Positions 1 to 12,965 of a stretch of DNA of 64,000 nt are shown here, in pieces (within the stretch, counting starts at the first letter, position 1; each line of letters starts with the position of its first letter). The notes beneath the pieces were generated by a model. It saw only the letters and a list, made by a program, of their open reading frames with translations. It was not told the origin of the DNA and did not search any database. The position numbers and the translations under genes are program-made. Source of the DNA: Nematostella vectensis (taxonomy: Eukaryota; Cnidaria; Anthozoa; Actiniaria; Edwardsiidae); assembly GCF_932526225.1 (NCBI RefSeq), contig NC_064042.1, positions 6,255,540-6,319,539 of the forward strand, read 5' to 3'.

Positions 1-531
1 AGGTTGTAAAATGTCAATAGGAGAAAGATAACGATAAGAGATAGTTCAAATAGTTCACATGGTAACGCTCACAGCTATGGATACGGAAATGCATTACAAG
101 AAGAGATATCAAGACTGACAAGACATTAGACGAGACAGGGCTGAAGAATAACATGTCCTTTCCCCTGTATTTAAAAATCGGCATGACGGGATATCATATC
201 TAACGCAAGATTGTTTTATGACTGATTCTACAGCTGAGAAGCCTTGAATTCAGAGATCATTTTTCAGAGTTTTTAAAAAAACCCTTTAGGAATAATTCTC
301 AAAAACCCCTAGGCAAACAAGGGGACGCTAACATAAATTTTAAAAAATGTTGAGAAAAGCTCCAATTTTTCTAATGACGATCAACTTCTAATTTCTCCTA
401 ACTATTCCTGATACCCAAAATATTGTTCAAGATGTAAGATTTTAGAAAGGACGATATAGCATGAAATCTCCCCAGCCTATCAACAAGGATCATAGTAACA
501 ACAGTAAGGAGTATCTTTATTCTGAGCTTAC
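1..531 (-). other. Start of intron 1 of the partial ACE-like gene
   Basis: Follows the GTAAGC donor of the exon at 532-1565 on the minus strand. I see no coding exon, tandem array or inverted repeat in it; the acceptor lies off the left edge. Confidence 0.6.
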
Positions 532-1565
532 CTGACATCACGGTTGATCTTGAAGTCCCAGGCGGAGGCGTGGCACTGAACTTCCCGTCCCTCGGGTTTC
601 ACGATCATCGACTTCTCATAGAAAGACTTGGGAAGCGCCTTTAACCCGATGGATGTAAAAAAAGACTCTGCGAGCTGGACCATGCGGAGCTGCGTGTAAT
701 TCTGCGCTACCATAGTCTTCGTCACGTCCAGGCTAGGCTGGTTCTCATACGGCTCAATGATATCGTAGATATTCACCCAGCTTTGTGCCCACATGTTTCC
801 AAACACATGCGCAGGAATGGGGCCGGTTGGTTTGACCTGCGAATACTTCTTACTCAGCTTATACCTCACGTACGCGTGGAGCTCTTCGTAAAGCGGTCTC
901 AGGTCTTCGTACAAGGCTTCCACACTGCTTTCTAAGTTGTCTATCTCGTACCATGACCGCCACCATTCCCCATTATCTGCCCATCCGTTCTCCTTAGCCC
1001 CTTTGTTGGCGAGCTCTACAAATTGCTTGTAAAGGGGTCGCAGCTCGGGGCCCGTGGCGTCTCTCCAGCCTTTCCATACAAACTTGAGTCGCTCGTAGTC
1101 TCGAGAGTTGCTAAGAATCTTGTACAAGTGAGGGTCAAGAGAAAGCTTGCTGCCGTCGGTATCGATCACTTTCCCCGAGCCATAAATCTGGTCCATTTTT
1201 CCCTCCACGTCGTTCAATGTTTTCTGGACGTCCTTGTCGGAAGAACTCGCTGTCTCAGTGACCATCTTAATTTGCCGCCGGGTATCATTTGAAAGTTTGG
1301 TTAAGTCGAATTTCTTCGCTTCTTTCCGGGCCTCTTCTAAAAACGCTGAGTACGTCAGACTAGCCTGTGTCCGCTTATTGAGGTTCTCCACAGTGAGATT
1401 CGTAGCGTAGTTCCACGATGCCTCGCTTGATTTGTAAGCTTCGTTAGGAGCAACTTGGTTATATTTCTCGAGAAAGGCGAGAGTCCGGTTCTCTTCCCCT
1501 TGGTCAAACGCTGCGTTGGCAAACCCGGCTAAAAGCACGAGCAAAAGAGCTAGAAATCTTGACAT
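532..1565 (-). CDS. ACE-like M2 metallopeptidase, first coding exon (partial gene)
   Basis: First exon of a secreted angiotensin-converting-enzyme family (M2) dipeptidyl carboxypeptidase. The protein opens with a clear signal peptide (MSRFLALLLVLLAGFANA). Family-typical blocks follow: a W-RDATGPELRPLY segment, the IPAHVFGNMWAQSWVNIYD block and a C-terminal EVQCHASAWDFKINRDV. The exon ends in phase 2 at a GTAAGC donor directly after codon 344 plus two bases, the same position and phase as in the neighbouring paralogue. The zinc site (HExxH) must be in the next exon, off the left edge. N-glycosylation-type NxS/T sites are visible. Start chosen at the signal peptide; the ATG is the first in frame. 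Substrate cannot be told from sequence. Confidence 0.9.
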
Positions 1566-4072
1566 TGTAGCGAAGATTTCAATGAGTCCCTACGGATGTA
1601 ACAGCAAGTCTATACTCGCTTTCTGCACCCTCTCCGTACTAGGTACGCTGATATCAGCACCGTGTCCCGGGGAGTAAACTGAGCGGAGTGTTGAAACAAG
1701 TTGACAAGCTGTGTTTATTCCTGTGACAGCATACAACAAGACAACAATAAGAAATCAAACACACCCCACATCTAAGATTTATAACAATAAAATGCTGTTA
1801 AAGAAGTGAATGATATTTCTAGAGTTAAACGATTTCTATTTGTTTCCTTGCCGCTTGTTAAAACTTGGATGTGTTTGCGAAAAGCTTTTTTTTTTATCAT
1901 CTCACGTGTAAGTAACACGGTGACAAAGTTCAACCTTTGGCAGAGTCATTGGCGCGCGCGGCGCATTTAATCATCCAAGTTATCTTTCCCTTTCTCCTGC
2001 TTCTTGATCTCATTATCTTTATCTTCTTCACAACAAAGATAAGTAAATTTGTCTCGATTTGTTTGTCCCCGTGTACTCACTAGAGTTATCTATTCTGATT
2101 TCGACCACCACCAGGGCTTACTTTTTCTGACAGTTAATCCGCATAATTCAACAGAACTCTTACAATTCAGTCTAAACAGATTATTTGCCTAGGACATAGC
2201 TTGTCAAGCTTTACTTTTGTTCTTCAAGAGGTGCTTAGCAACGCAGGCCAGCGTCATAAGGGGTGTATAAGCAGCCTGGTCCCAGGCGTTCTTTGCGGGT
2301 TTCCTATCCCAGCCCCCAGGCTACCTCACAGTTCATCTCCGAGCACAGGAAACCCGGTAAGAACGCCTGGGACTAGGCTGGTGTAAAAGGAATTTTGTAA
2401 ATTATGGAAACGCATTACTTATGCAATAAGCACACATTCATGACTTTTCAACTCTCGTTTTAATAGACATGCTGGGGGTATGATCTTTTTTGTCGGTCTT
2501 TTGCGAATATCGGACCCCCTATCAGAGATTCTCGCGCCGTTGAAACTCGACATACTCGAGGATCCAGCGCTACACGAAAACTGCCAGGAAAATCACTTAC
2601 ACGTGCCGAGTTACCTTTGGGACAGCTCGCAAAAAGACTCGAGAGAGCAAAGAACGAATGCCGCCGGCTGAGTGGGCGGCCGCGCTCGGACTAGCTTCTC
2701 ATGCTTAAGCATGTAACCATTCGAATAAGGGCCTCTTAAATGAGCGCACTCCATGAATAAGCACCTCCAGCATCTCTCTTTTAAATATGTTTAATACTTT
2801 ATCAAGTATTTGACAAAACTTTGGCTTTGCTGGGACTGAAGACTGCAAAACAACTCTAGATTTGGTCATGTTGACACTTTCAGCGCGTGAGTCGACTCGA
2901 TCAATATGCATATTTTCCAAACAAGCTAACCTATTATCAATGAAACGGAAATAAGCATTGGCCTTCACATGGTGTGAAGTATTTTTGTATTTCCAAATTT
3001 TTTTTTCGATTTTCTGAGCAAGTATAACGATTCCATTATGAAAACTGCAACGACCTTTATCCAGAGTCTACCTACAAAGGCTTTGAGAAGTCGCAACAAA
3101 TAAAAAAGTACCTTCTTTAAAACAAGCACAAAATTTACAATACTCTTAAATAAAAGAAGCTAATTTTGTGAAAGGTTGTTTGGAGTAATCTCGCGGGTGA
3201 GTGAGTTGTCTTACCTCGCTGCAGAGAAAGCGCTCCCACTATCATAACCAACAGCGGTATGCGGTCACCACGCGCGAGCGAACACACTTCTATCTAGTGT
3301 CTGTTTAGAATGATGTTGAAACTCGCTGAAAATGTGGAACAAGGGGGAGAAACGATACGAAAAGACGAAAATCAAATGTCAAAACACCACAGGTACCGGT
3401 ACAGGAACGGTTTGTTGATGTTTATTGAGCATGTGACCGTGTATCAATTGTCTTCATAGCTGGCGAGGCGCGAAACAAATAGGGGGGGAGGGGGAAGGGA
3501 ATTCTATACACTGGAAAATGGGTGGAAGCCAACACTATTTTTTCGTCCATGCACAGTGCAGTAAACTTGACTTGATAAACTTAGCGCAGTAATCAGTACC
3601 TGACCAGCTTTGTACTTGACTTTTTATTTTAGTAGTTGTTAACTCGAAGAACTGACCCACTTCGAAATTAAATGCACTTCGTATTCTGGTATTGTTTTCA
3701 ACGTTAATTGCAACGGCGGCTTCCAAAAGAGAATGTGGAAATGAAATAGAATAACAGAGAATAGATGATATAAACAAAATCAACCTTCACGTGTGATCCA
3801 TTCTCGATTTATTATCTAAACTAAAAATATTTTCTTTAAGCCTGAGAGTAGCGAAAAGAGAATAGAATAGAATAATCTTGAATTCAACATTAACTTTAAT
3901 ATTAACATCAACATTAATAATCATATTTCTTCTTTTAGTATTTCTATACAAGCCGATAGCAATAAATAATTTTGTTCCGTCCTCTTTACTTACACTGTAC
4001 AACGGAATTCTTCACAATTCCTAAAAAACGTCCAACGGTTCGCTATTACTGCACCATTCGCAGATGAAAAAC
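1566..4072. other. Intergenic region between the two ACE-like genes
   Basis: Holds the upstream region of the left ACE-like gene and the 3' region of the right one. Apart from the inverted repeat at 2273-2381 and a short G-rich run near 3482-3500, I see no coding signal. A TTTATT on the plus strand near 3810 (AATAAA on minus) is a candidate poly(A) signal for the 4073-8774 gene. Short open frames here have no recognisable similarity and no splice context. Confidence 0.5.
2273..2381. repeat. Short inverted repeat, MITE-like
   Basis: The left arm begins AGCCTGGTCCCAGGCGTTCT, and its reverse complement closes the element at AGAACGCCTGGGACTAGGCT. The arms are about 35 bp with few mismatches around a C-rich loop. 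This looks like a small fold-back non-autonomous element; the family is not known to me. Confidence 0.6.
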
Positions 4073-7000
4073 TCATAAAATATACTTTTGTAGACAGGAC
4101 GCCATGAAGCAAATTCCAAGAATCACATGAGTACTAAGTCCAGCGGTCTTTGAGGCATGCGCACTTGGAAGTGCGGTGTGATGCGAAGAAGTGGGTTCCA
4201 CAGGCGGCAGGAATGTTGGGGGCTCGCAGGGGTCGTAATCCGGACCCTCGGTCCCAGGCCATCCTATTTTGTATTTGTTCTGACAGCGCTGCTCGACGAG
4301 CCATTGATAAAGAGGATGAAAGTATTCCTTGAGAGGGTTCACGCTCATATCCCGTGATCCCGTGAAGGCCTCGAGGGTATCCCGCCAGGGTTTGCTTCGC
4401 CCCATCTCTAGCATAGCACTAAAGGATAAAATAAGAAATGTTGACAAGCTACTTCGCAGTAATTCCCATCAAGATGTTTACACAGGAGCTGTCGTTTGCA
4501 AACTTGCTAGTGTACATAGAAAAATGGTAGCTGTTGTTCGCAAACTCGCTAGTGAACATATTAATGTTGATTCTGCTGCTTCTCTTCTCTAAATCAATGA
4601 TAGTTCAACTTAACTTCAAACTTCGATACTTCGATATCACATCTTAGCAATTTACCTCAGTTTTTGTCCGGCCTTTGTGGAGTTGTAGATAGAACACTTG
4701 TGCAATGGCTCGTTGATGCCCGCGATATCACAAACGGTCTTGTGGAGCTGAAACTGTAGAATCCTGCTCAAGAAATACCTACGAGAAACAGGGTTTGTTT
4801 TATTGTATATGTATCAGGAAATACCCCACGAAAAATAGCTGTATTAATCATACATGAATAAACCAATCCTCTCAATCCACAATCACCGTCTCCCTGTTCT
4901 TCATGTCTCAAATCCGTCCCCTTTTCGACTTGTCTCAAATCCGTCCCCTGTTTGACCTATCTCAAGTCCGTCCCTCTATTCCACTTGTCTCAATTCCGTC
5001 CCATGTCCCAGTTGTCTCAAATCAGTCCCCCTTTTTAACTTGTTTCAAATCCGAAATCCTTTTCGACTTGTTTCAAATCCATCTCCTGTTCGACCTACAT
5101 CAACCCCGTCCCCCTTTTCGACTTGTCTCAAATCCGTCTGCCTGTTCGTCTTTTCTCCACCCCCTATCCCGTTCCTCAGCTCATTGTCAGACTTACTGTA
5201 TGTATCGCGCATTCGCCGCGATGTGGAATTTGGAGCCGGGGTCAAAAGTCGTCTCGTCCCGACTGATGGGCGGCCTGACACCCTGATGTTTGACGCGTAG
5301 CTCCCACCATTTTTTGTTGTACTCAGATGAGTCGATCTCGCCCGTGTACACCTGCCATCTCCACTTCTCCAGTAGATATCCAAAGGGAAGAAACGCGATC
5401 TTACTGAGAGCCATCTTCATAAGCGCGTTTATCTCAGCCTCTAGTAATAAGAAGGATTTACAACCTTCTTAATATAAAGCATCACATCTAATCAATAGAG
5501 ACTTCTCCATTTACTATATACAATGATCACTCAAATCAATCATCACCGTGTAGCCAGGTATCTACTCGACGCTCACTCGATGTTTACACGGCTTTCACAC
5601 GGCTTTTACTCGGTATTTTCTCAGTGTTTTCAATAGGTCGGCTTGCGACCGCCATTTTGCTTTGTACTGGTCGGGCTAAAGCTAGGAAGAAGGCGCGTCT
5701 AAATAAAAGAAGATGTGGTTCCTCACGCTGAAATCACCGAGTAAACATAGACGTCAGCCGGTTACACCAGGAGCTTGGGATACCTGTGGCCACACCTTGT
5801 CATGTATAAGTTAAAATGGTGCTTCCAGAAGTTAAAGCTAACGCTCTAACGTCATTTATATAGTGGCATAGTATTTAAGTCATATACTCACCCTTGTCTT
5901 CCATGTACTCGTCGAGAAGTTTGACTTTGACTAGATGACGGGGCGTGTCTACGGACAGGGCTATGGTGTCCCCCAGGGCTTCATGGAAGGCCGGGTTGGC
6001 GCCGTCACGGTAGATGTACGGCTGGTCCCAGTACTTGAGGAAGTAGTAGATGTGCCCCATCTCGTGATGCGTGATGATCAGGTCTTGGTGAGTAATCTCG
6101 GTACACTGCTTGATTCTAACAATAACAGGAAATGTAAAGCAATCAAACAATAACAGGAAATGTAACGCAATCAAACAATAACAGGAAATGTAACGCAATC
6201 ACACAATAACAGGAAATGCAATCATACTTTAACAACAAAATGTAACGCAATACGCAATTTCTTAGATGAGTATTATAAAAGGAATGATAATATCCTAGGA
6301 AACTCTATTCACTACAGATAATGATCGCATTGCTTGCATCTATTCCTAATCTTATAATAAACTAGTATACTATACTGAATATGACACACTAAACACGAGT
6401 ATTCGACTTTGGCCAAATACTTATTAAGACTGTAATCAGGTTGTGCTAGAAATAGCCTGCACACAGGCACTATGCTATAACTGTTATGTGTTTGCGAGGG
6501 TACAATTTATCAAGCTCCTTCTACCCCAACCTCACGCCACAGGGATTTTGGACACTGAAAAATAGCTCCAAAAATAACCGCCAGAGAGAGCCTGTTCGGC
6601 TTTGCCCCAGATTCCAGTAATCAAGTGATCAGAATCCTTTTGTCATTTAATTGTTTCTAAACACGGTAGATTGTTTTCAAGGACGTAAATTTAGTTATTA
6701 CATGGGCTCTCAAAATGCGAGCCTTATACTACAAGAATACTCCTGCGAGGACCATCTAATAACCTTACGTACACTTCCGGTAACATGGCGCGAAAGCATT
6801 CTAACTTCCGGTTCGTGAGCTAGAGCCCCTCATGCATCAGTCACAGCGGAAACGACACATTAGGACGGTGTCATTCAAGGTATATTCTTACTAATTCCCA
6901 CGCCCCCATCCCGTAGCCTGCTAAGCAACCATTTCTATGAAGTTCATCTTCGGTCTATTTCTGATCTACCTGCTAGTGAAGAAAGCGACTAAAAGGCTCT

Positions 7001-8774
7001 ATGCCCTTCGCGTGCTTAAAAAACGTTGGCGTTCCCCAGGGAGATATCGTTGTAATCTTTTGCGCTCTAATTAGGTCTGTACTAGAGTACGCTGCTCCTG
7101 GGACGCGCTCCCTGCTTACCTAGAAGAGGTAATTGTGTCTGTGCAGAAAAGAGCACTAGGAATAATTTATCCGGCAGTCGAGTACAGCCACGCTCATGTT
7201 CTGGCAGGTCTTGCCCCTCTAACAGAACGCCGCGCACATTTATGTCAGTCCTTAATATCTAAAGCAAAACTATCCACGCTTATTTCGTAATACCTAAGAG
7301 CTCCGTAGTCAGTTTTGGCTATTCCCTTATTATAACAGGAAGCCAACGGTTAGATCCCATGAACTGGTCCACTAAGAGGCTGGCCAATTTTGTTACGGCC
7401 AAGTACAATTGAACTATTATTTATGTTTCCTTGTAAGTGCAATTAAGTGTATTGACCGCCACATGTAATTCAGGTTTACTGCAAATGAGTGGGAATATAA
7501 ACTATCATTATTATAGCCGGCTCTCCTTTGGGTTAATTCGGAAATCCCCGTTTTGGTGTCTCGGGATTCCTGTGGCGAGCTCTTGAATTTCGCGCCATGG
7601 TCAACCTGAACAACGAAAACACACAGGAGATCCCCACTCCGCTGTTGTAGGATTTTTCTTACCTTACGTCTTTTTCTCCTTTCGAATTTTTCTCGAAGAA
7701 ATCCAAAGCAGCTGCGTGGCATAAAACCTCTCGATCCTCTGGCTTCTCAAACATCGACTTACTATAGAAACTACCCGGCAACTTCTCAAAACCAATCGAC
7801 CTAAAAAACGCTTCGGCTAGCTGCACCATCTTAACTGCGGTGTAGTTTTGTTGTCTGAGGTTTTTGGTCACATCGAGGCTGGGTTTTCCTGAGTATGGTT
7901 CTACTAAAGGGTAGATGTTGACCCAGTTCTGCGCCCACATGTTGCCAAGGAGATGTGCTGGGATTGCCTGGGAGGAAAGCACGTGGGGATACTGCTCCGA
8001 AAGTCTTTGCCGGACGTACGCATGTAACTCTAAGTAAAGCACTTTTAACTCTTGCCAAATGCCATCAATATACTCCTCCAAGTTGGGTAGCTCGTATAGA
8101 TGTGTCTGGTATTCGTACATGTTTTGGAAGCCATTGTCCTTTGCCCCTTGGTTTGCAAGTGTCACGCAATCTTTGAACAGAGGTCGCATTTTAGGTCCCG
8201 TGACCTGTCTCCAGTCACGCCACGCGGCAAGAAGCTCAGGCGAGTTGCGGGAATTCGCCATCAATTCGGTCAATTGAGGATTGAGCGAAAGATTTGTACC
8301 GATAGCAGGGTTAGTTACTTTCGCCGAGCTATAAATCTCTGTCATTTCTGACTCCCTTTGAGAGTACTGCATTCTCTTCTCGAGTCTTTTCGGTGCGATA
8401 AATGCAGCCTTATAAAGTCCAATCTGTCGTTTCGTGTCTTTTGTTAGTTTCTCAATATCAAGTTGGTTAGCTCTGATTTGAGCGTCCTCTTGAAATCCAT
8501 AAAATCTAACCAAAGCCTGATCTTTAGCAAGCTTGGTAGTAGGGTTTATATCAGTCCAAAAGTTCCAATTTCCCATAGCTTTCTCTTTTGCTACACTGGA
8601 CCCTCCGCTGTTGTACCTTGATAAAAATGCTAAAGCATCGAACTCCTCGTCAGCCTTTGAGATCCAAGTACTTGCATGTATTATCAAAACCCCATAAATT
8701 ATCCCAACAAGCCACATCTCGGGAGTTGACCGTGCAATATGAACTGTATTCTCTCCGTACAAGCGGGACACCAA
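4073..8774 (-). CDS. ACE-like M2 metallopeptidase, complete five-exon gene
   Basis: Exons in transcript order: 7663-8774, 5892-6115, 5440-5197, 4778-4656 and 4418-4073. They sum to 2049 nt, an open frame of 682 residues. Every junction is GT-AG and restores the human ACE order of blocks: [74 protein letters not shown] and STKAGQKL. The zinc site is H388-E389-M390-G391-H392 with E416 as third ligand, the 24-residue spacing of the family, so the catalytic residues are intact. It is a single-domain enzyme. The first ATG gives a poor signal peptide; M20 (8717) is followed by a better hydrophobic stretch and may be the true start. The C-terminus ends in a short hydrophobic tail ([12 protein letters not shown]), a possible weak anchor. 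Same strand as the paralogue on its left. Confidence 0.92.
4899..5165. repeat. CTCAAATCCGTCCC-type minisatellite in an ACE intron
   Basis: Degenerate tandem copies of a ~24-bp unit (TTGTCTCAAATCCGTCCCC plus a variable tail) fill most of the intron between the 5197-5440 and 4656-4778 exons. The open frames across it are repeat artefacts. Confidence 0.7.
6111..6240. repeat. Tandem AACAATAACAGGAAATGTAA repeat
   Basis: About four to five copies of a ~28-bp unit lie immediately upstream of the acceptor of the zinc-site exon (exon starts at 6115 on minus). The array reaches the splice site, so the exon edge forms the start of the repeat tract. Confidence 0.7.
6950..7415 (+). pseudogene. LINE reverse-transcriptase C-terminal fragment (decayed)
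   Basis: Broken plus-strand reading frames give [14 protein letters not shown], then RSVLEYAAP and [19 protein letters not shown], then [16 protein letters not shown]. These are the blocks that follow the catalytic core in many jockey/CR1-like LINE polyproteins. Frameshifts and a stop separate the blocks, and no upstream RT or endonuclease domain is present. It is a dead 5'-truncated insertion in intron 1 of the right-hand ACE-like gene. Confidence 0.7.
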
Positions 8775-9934
8775 ATGGCCCTTGAAGAAGCGCGTTCGTT
8801 AGGAAACTATGCAATGCACAACAGTGTTTATATAATATCGAGATCGGGTGACAATTGATGACAATGTCCAGGATGTCGACTAATTCCTGTGGATCGTATT
8901 TAATCCGATAAAAATATGCCACAAATCCACAGCTGTAAAGTGGAAAATCATCGTTTGGTACAAGACCTTACTCTTGTCATCCATTAAACAATAAGCAAAC
9001 AGTCAAGGAAATAGAGTATGAAGTCTTAAACCGGTACATTCTTTGTCAAGTTTTATCAGGAATGTTCGTGCCGGGAGTAGCAACGATAACCCAAGATAAG
9101 GTTTCGAGAGGTAGCGAATTTTTATCAGAAACAGTTTTCGTTTATTCCGGAATAAGGTCAAGCTAGGGTGAAATGGGGAATTAATTTTTTTTTTTAACAT
9201 CGCACGAGTTCCACTTTAATCTCAAAAAGAATCGGCGCTCTCAACCTGAGACCGTGTAAAGCGCGCGAAATCATAACTACGAGACACAACATTAAAGAAT
9301 AGACCTACGATACGGGACGGCTCTCCAAAATTTGGGAATCTTCTAGAATGTGTTGTTTTTATTATTATTAGCGTGTGAAGTCTGGCTACAGATAAAATTC
9401 CCATTAACCCGGGATGGGATAAAAGGAATATAATCCAAAATACTTCAACTAGAACTATACGGATTATGATGTTAGAAATACCAAGCCCTTTAAATCTCAA
9501 GTGTAAATCCCTAAAAAAACGCAAAAGCCAAGTTATAGGAACATAGGGGAAAACGATTTTTTAAATAAAGGAATTGAACGGAAACGGGGATCGTCTTGGA
9601 TTTGTAGTATAAAACAGTGGCAGGGAACAGGGACTGGAAAACAATTGGAGGAGAAAAGGGATTTAACCCTCCATCCCCCGCCCCTTATTCAGCTACCTTA
9701 GGCGAACATGCGGTACTTGAATATTCGGCTAGTCATAGGGGTAACGGGGGGGGGGGGGAGCGACCATGCGGTATGAAACAACCAGGGGGAGGTTTCAGTC
9801 GTTATGAAGTTTCCTAGCCTGCATGACTTTCTCTTTCTGGGATTTTATATCCGCGAAAACACACATTTTCTGTTTTAAAAAGTACATAGTCCGCCCGCCA
9901 ATAAGCTTGCCTTTAGATTTCATATTTATTACCC
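8775..9934. other. Upstream region of the right ACE-like gene
   Basis: No exon recognised. It contains A/T-rich single-copy-looking sequence, a 10-base G run near 9750 and scattered short open frames. Promoter elements could not be assigned with confidence. Confidence 0.4.
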
Positions 9935-10310
9935 TGGGTACGAGAGGCACGAGCTCCACTCCGACAACACGAGCCGCGAAGAGTCGAGAACGAGTCCTCG
10001 CAGTCGGTAAAGGGGTGTCAACGAAACGAAGACCTAAAACCTAATACCTAAAACCTGTGACCCCAAAAGCTAAGACCCACAAAAAAATTTTAGTTATTAT
10101 TTAGTCTACCTTGTTTCCCAAATGGCTACACAGTGCGAAAGTTTCATATGGAATTAATGATCCTAATGAGGTAATTCAGCGAATTTTGTTGTGCTTTTCA
10201 TGGAGGAAATATTCTCATGTGCGCGCCAATGAACTATTTTAAATCGTCGTTTAAATGTCCCATTATAAATTGTAGTTGCACTCATTTTTCAGACACGCTA
10301 GCTCCTTTGC

Positions 10311-10923
10311 CCGAAAAATTATCCCAAAAACTCTCCCGGTAACCTAAGAGACCCGGCAATTACCGTTAATTAGGAAAATGCCCCCAGAAAAGTTTTCGAA
10401 CTCCCCGGCGAGGAAGAGTGTAGCGTGCCGATACGGGTCCCGACAAGTGAATCATAATTGATGAATAGATTGGCTAAATAGTTATTGAAATCCAAGTTTT
10501 GTCGATGTCCTAGACAACTTGCACCCCAACAATTGCTGTGGCATCGACATTTTTCGAAAGAAAGACAAAGAACAAGTAAATAAAGTCTCATTTTGTAGAA
10601 AACCTTCTAATAATTTCGCAAAGCTGTTTATATTTTTAGGCGCACTACGACAGCTAAATGTCAAATCATTTGACAGAGATAAAACCTGATTGGTTGGAAG
10701 GAAATCCGATAAAATGATTTGCCTTGATTGGTCCACTTTTTACCGGGCAGTGGAATGGTTTTCTCTGTGATGAAAACTTTCTACAACTCGACACAACTAG
10801 AACATGGAGCGATTTCCCGTATAAAGTTAGGGGGCAATTAAGATTTTGGAAGAAACACCCGAAAATGTTTACCGGGTGACATTCCGGGTTTTTGAGTTTA
10901 TCAGGGTTTTAAGAAACGGCCAC
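10311..10923 (-). mobile_element. Diverged copy of the GGGGTCGTTT-ended element
   Basis: On the minus strand it matches the better copy at 39679-40498 across most of its length. Shared blocks include TCAAATGATTTGACATTTAG, the CATCGACA block and the CAATCAGG segment. The right end (GGGTTTTTGAGTTTATCAGGG) matches the reversed left terminus of that copy. The left end is rearranged: 10311-10366 lies in the opposite orientation to the body. Confidence 0.75.
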
Positions 10924-12094
10924 CTGAAATCACACATATCAAACATATTCCCCACGGATGGTGTCCTTCGTATGCATTGCCTTATATGGGCATTGATGCC
11001 CATATTTAGAAGAGCTAAAGTTTTCCCGCTCCCTGATCTCAAGAAAACATGGTGAAAAATACTGATTCCTTTCAATTTGAGACTCGGAGCAAAAATGTTT
11101 CAAAAAACTTTATCGCTTGGTCAAATCTTTATCACACAAGTCTTGAAAAGCCCTTAGACCCAGGCCTCCAAGAGATTGGCCGAGCGAGATTTAAGGTCAC
11201 CCAAATATTGATATGAGTATCGCCCCATGTAAGGTAATCCAGAATCCGGAATCCAGGTTTTTAGGGCCCTTGGAATCCCGGAATCCATAGATTGGAATCC
11301 GGAATCCACAGTCTGGAATCCAGAATCCAAATAGTTTCGAAATCCGGAATCTATACTTTTCATTCAAATAAATGACTTAAAAAAATCCCACAATTACCAC
11401 ACAAGCCCTTGCCTTTATTTGCATTTCTAATGAGGAGGTGTGTCTGGTTAGTGTTTAGCATAATTGATTGAAAATTCATTGTCGATCATTGTACAACTTT
11501 TTCCGGTCTAATTAGCTTCAATTGGCAGAATTCTTACATTCTTAAGAACACTAGTAAGAGTACAAAACAAGTTCTCCAGTTAAGACTCACAGTTCACAGT
11601 TTTATTTTGCCAGTATTTTTCTTATTAGAGTTACAATTCATAAAATTGAGTAGGCAAGGATATCCAGAGAAGCCATAAGCTTATAAAATAGGACTCCCTT
11701 CTAACATTATGCATTTTACGGGAGATATACGCATTTTAGCCTGATCTCCCGTTCTTGTTAGAATGAGCGAATTTCATATTAATGTCGAAAATTTAGCCAA
11801 TCGGGAATGGAAGCCATTCAACAACAAACAAATCAGGAGGCGAAGGAAGTCAAATTTGCGTTTAGCCTTGACGTAAGTACTGGCGCGTTTTGATTTAGTT
11901 TGCAATTTCATTGGCTAAAATTCAAAACACTATACCCTAAACCAATAGAAACGCTAACAGAACGCGAGCCTGACTTACTTTTACTTTTTACACTCATCCG
12001 AAATCCGCTCTATGAGATAGAAGGGGTGTATTGCACAGAGTATAGCCATTCTCACGTGCACACGTCACCAAAAACTCGGTTTCGTTCGTCTTTG

Positions 12095-12260
12095 AATAGA
12101 CCATTACAGCTAAAACGCACGCTCGCGGCATGACGGTAGTTGTGGTAGATTCTTCGAGCAAACTGTAAAAAGTGCGCGTTGCATTCTGGTTCTGGTAGCT
12201 GTGGTAGCGTCCTCGGCATTTCTGATTGAAAATATGCAGTTATAGCTGGAATCGCCTATT
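12095..12260. mobile_element. MITE of the AATAGGCCATTCCAGC family (diverged)
   Basis: Starts AATAGACCATTACAGCT and ends AGCTGGAATCGCCTATT, imperfect inverted termini. Internal GTAGTTGTGGTAG and GCGCGTTGCATTCTG segments resemble the better copy at 43951-44129. Confidence 0.55.
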
Positions 12261-12667
12261 ACTAAAGTGGGAATAATCCTTCAGTGCCTGTGAAACTTTT
12301 CGTCAAAAGAGCGAGTGAGTTTGCACTCAGACGTTAATCCATATCAATTGTTTTATTTCCGAGACCCGACTTGAGCAACCCTTTTATGATATCTGTCTGA
12401 TTATCGATACATTAACGCGAACGCATGCATTACGAATAAAAGGATGTGTCAACTTGAATTCCTACCAAATATACCATGCAAGCGGCCCAAATATTGTGCG
12501 TCGCGTCACGGAAGCCATTAATCCGTTTTGCAAAGTTTTTTTTCCTGACGACCGCGTGTGGCTGAGCAGGGTGTAACCTCGTGGAATTTTGGTTTCGAAT
12601 TTGGACGTCAACCAAATGCCTTTGCTCTTTGAAAAACGTTGCAAGACGTAAAGAAAACAGTGACGCC

Positions 12668-12965
12668 AGTGACGCATATTTTAGTGATATAAATCATATT
12701 TTAGTGTTATAAATGCATGTATAATGCATTTTAGTAGGATACATATCTTAGTGATATAATGCATATTTTAGTTATATAATGCATATTTTAGTGATATAAT
12801 GCATATTTTAGTGATGTAATGCATATTTTAGTGATATAATGCATATTTTAGTGTTGTATTGCATATCTTAGTGGTGTAATGCATTTTGGTGGTATAATAC
12901 ATATTTTAGTAGTATAATGCATATCTTAGTGGTATAATGCATATCTTAGTGAAGCAATGGTAAAC
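12668..12965. repeat. 20-bp minisatellite (GATATAATGCATATTTTAGT)
   Basis: About 15 head-to-tail copies of the unit, with variants such as GTGGTATAATGCATATCTTA. A/T-rich, no coding content. It lies inside the 9935-13463 complex. Confidence 0.85.

Noticed and set aside
1023-1292. Plus-strand frame opposite the ACE-like exon
   Set aside because: Antisense shadow of a well-supported exon.
4448-4592. Open frame after the last ACE acceptor region, similar to 44690-44770
   Set aside because: The short similarity (TTCCCATCAAG and TGTTTAC) is too limited to call an element or exon.
7955-8351. Plus-strand frames opposite the second ACE-like exon
   Set aside because: Shadows of the coding strand; no independent similarity.
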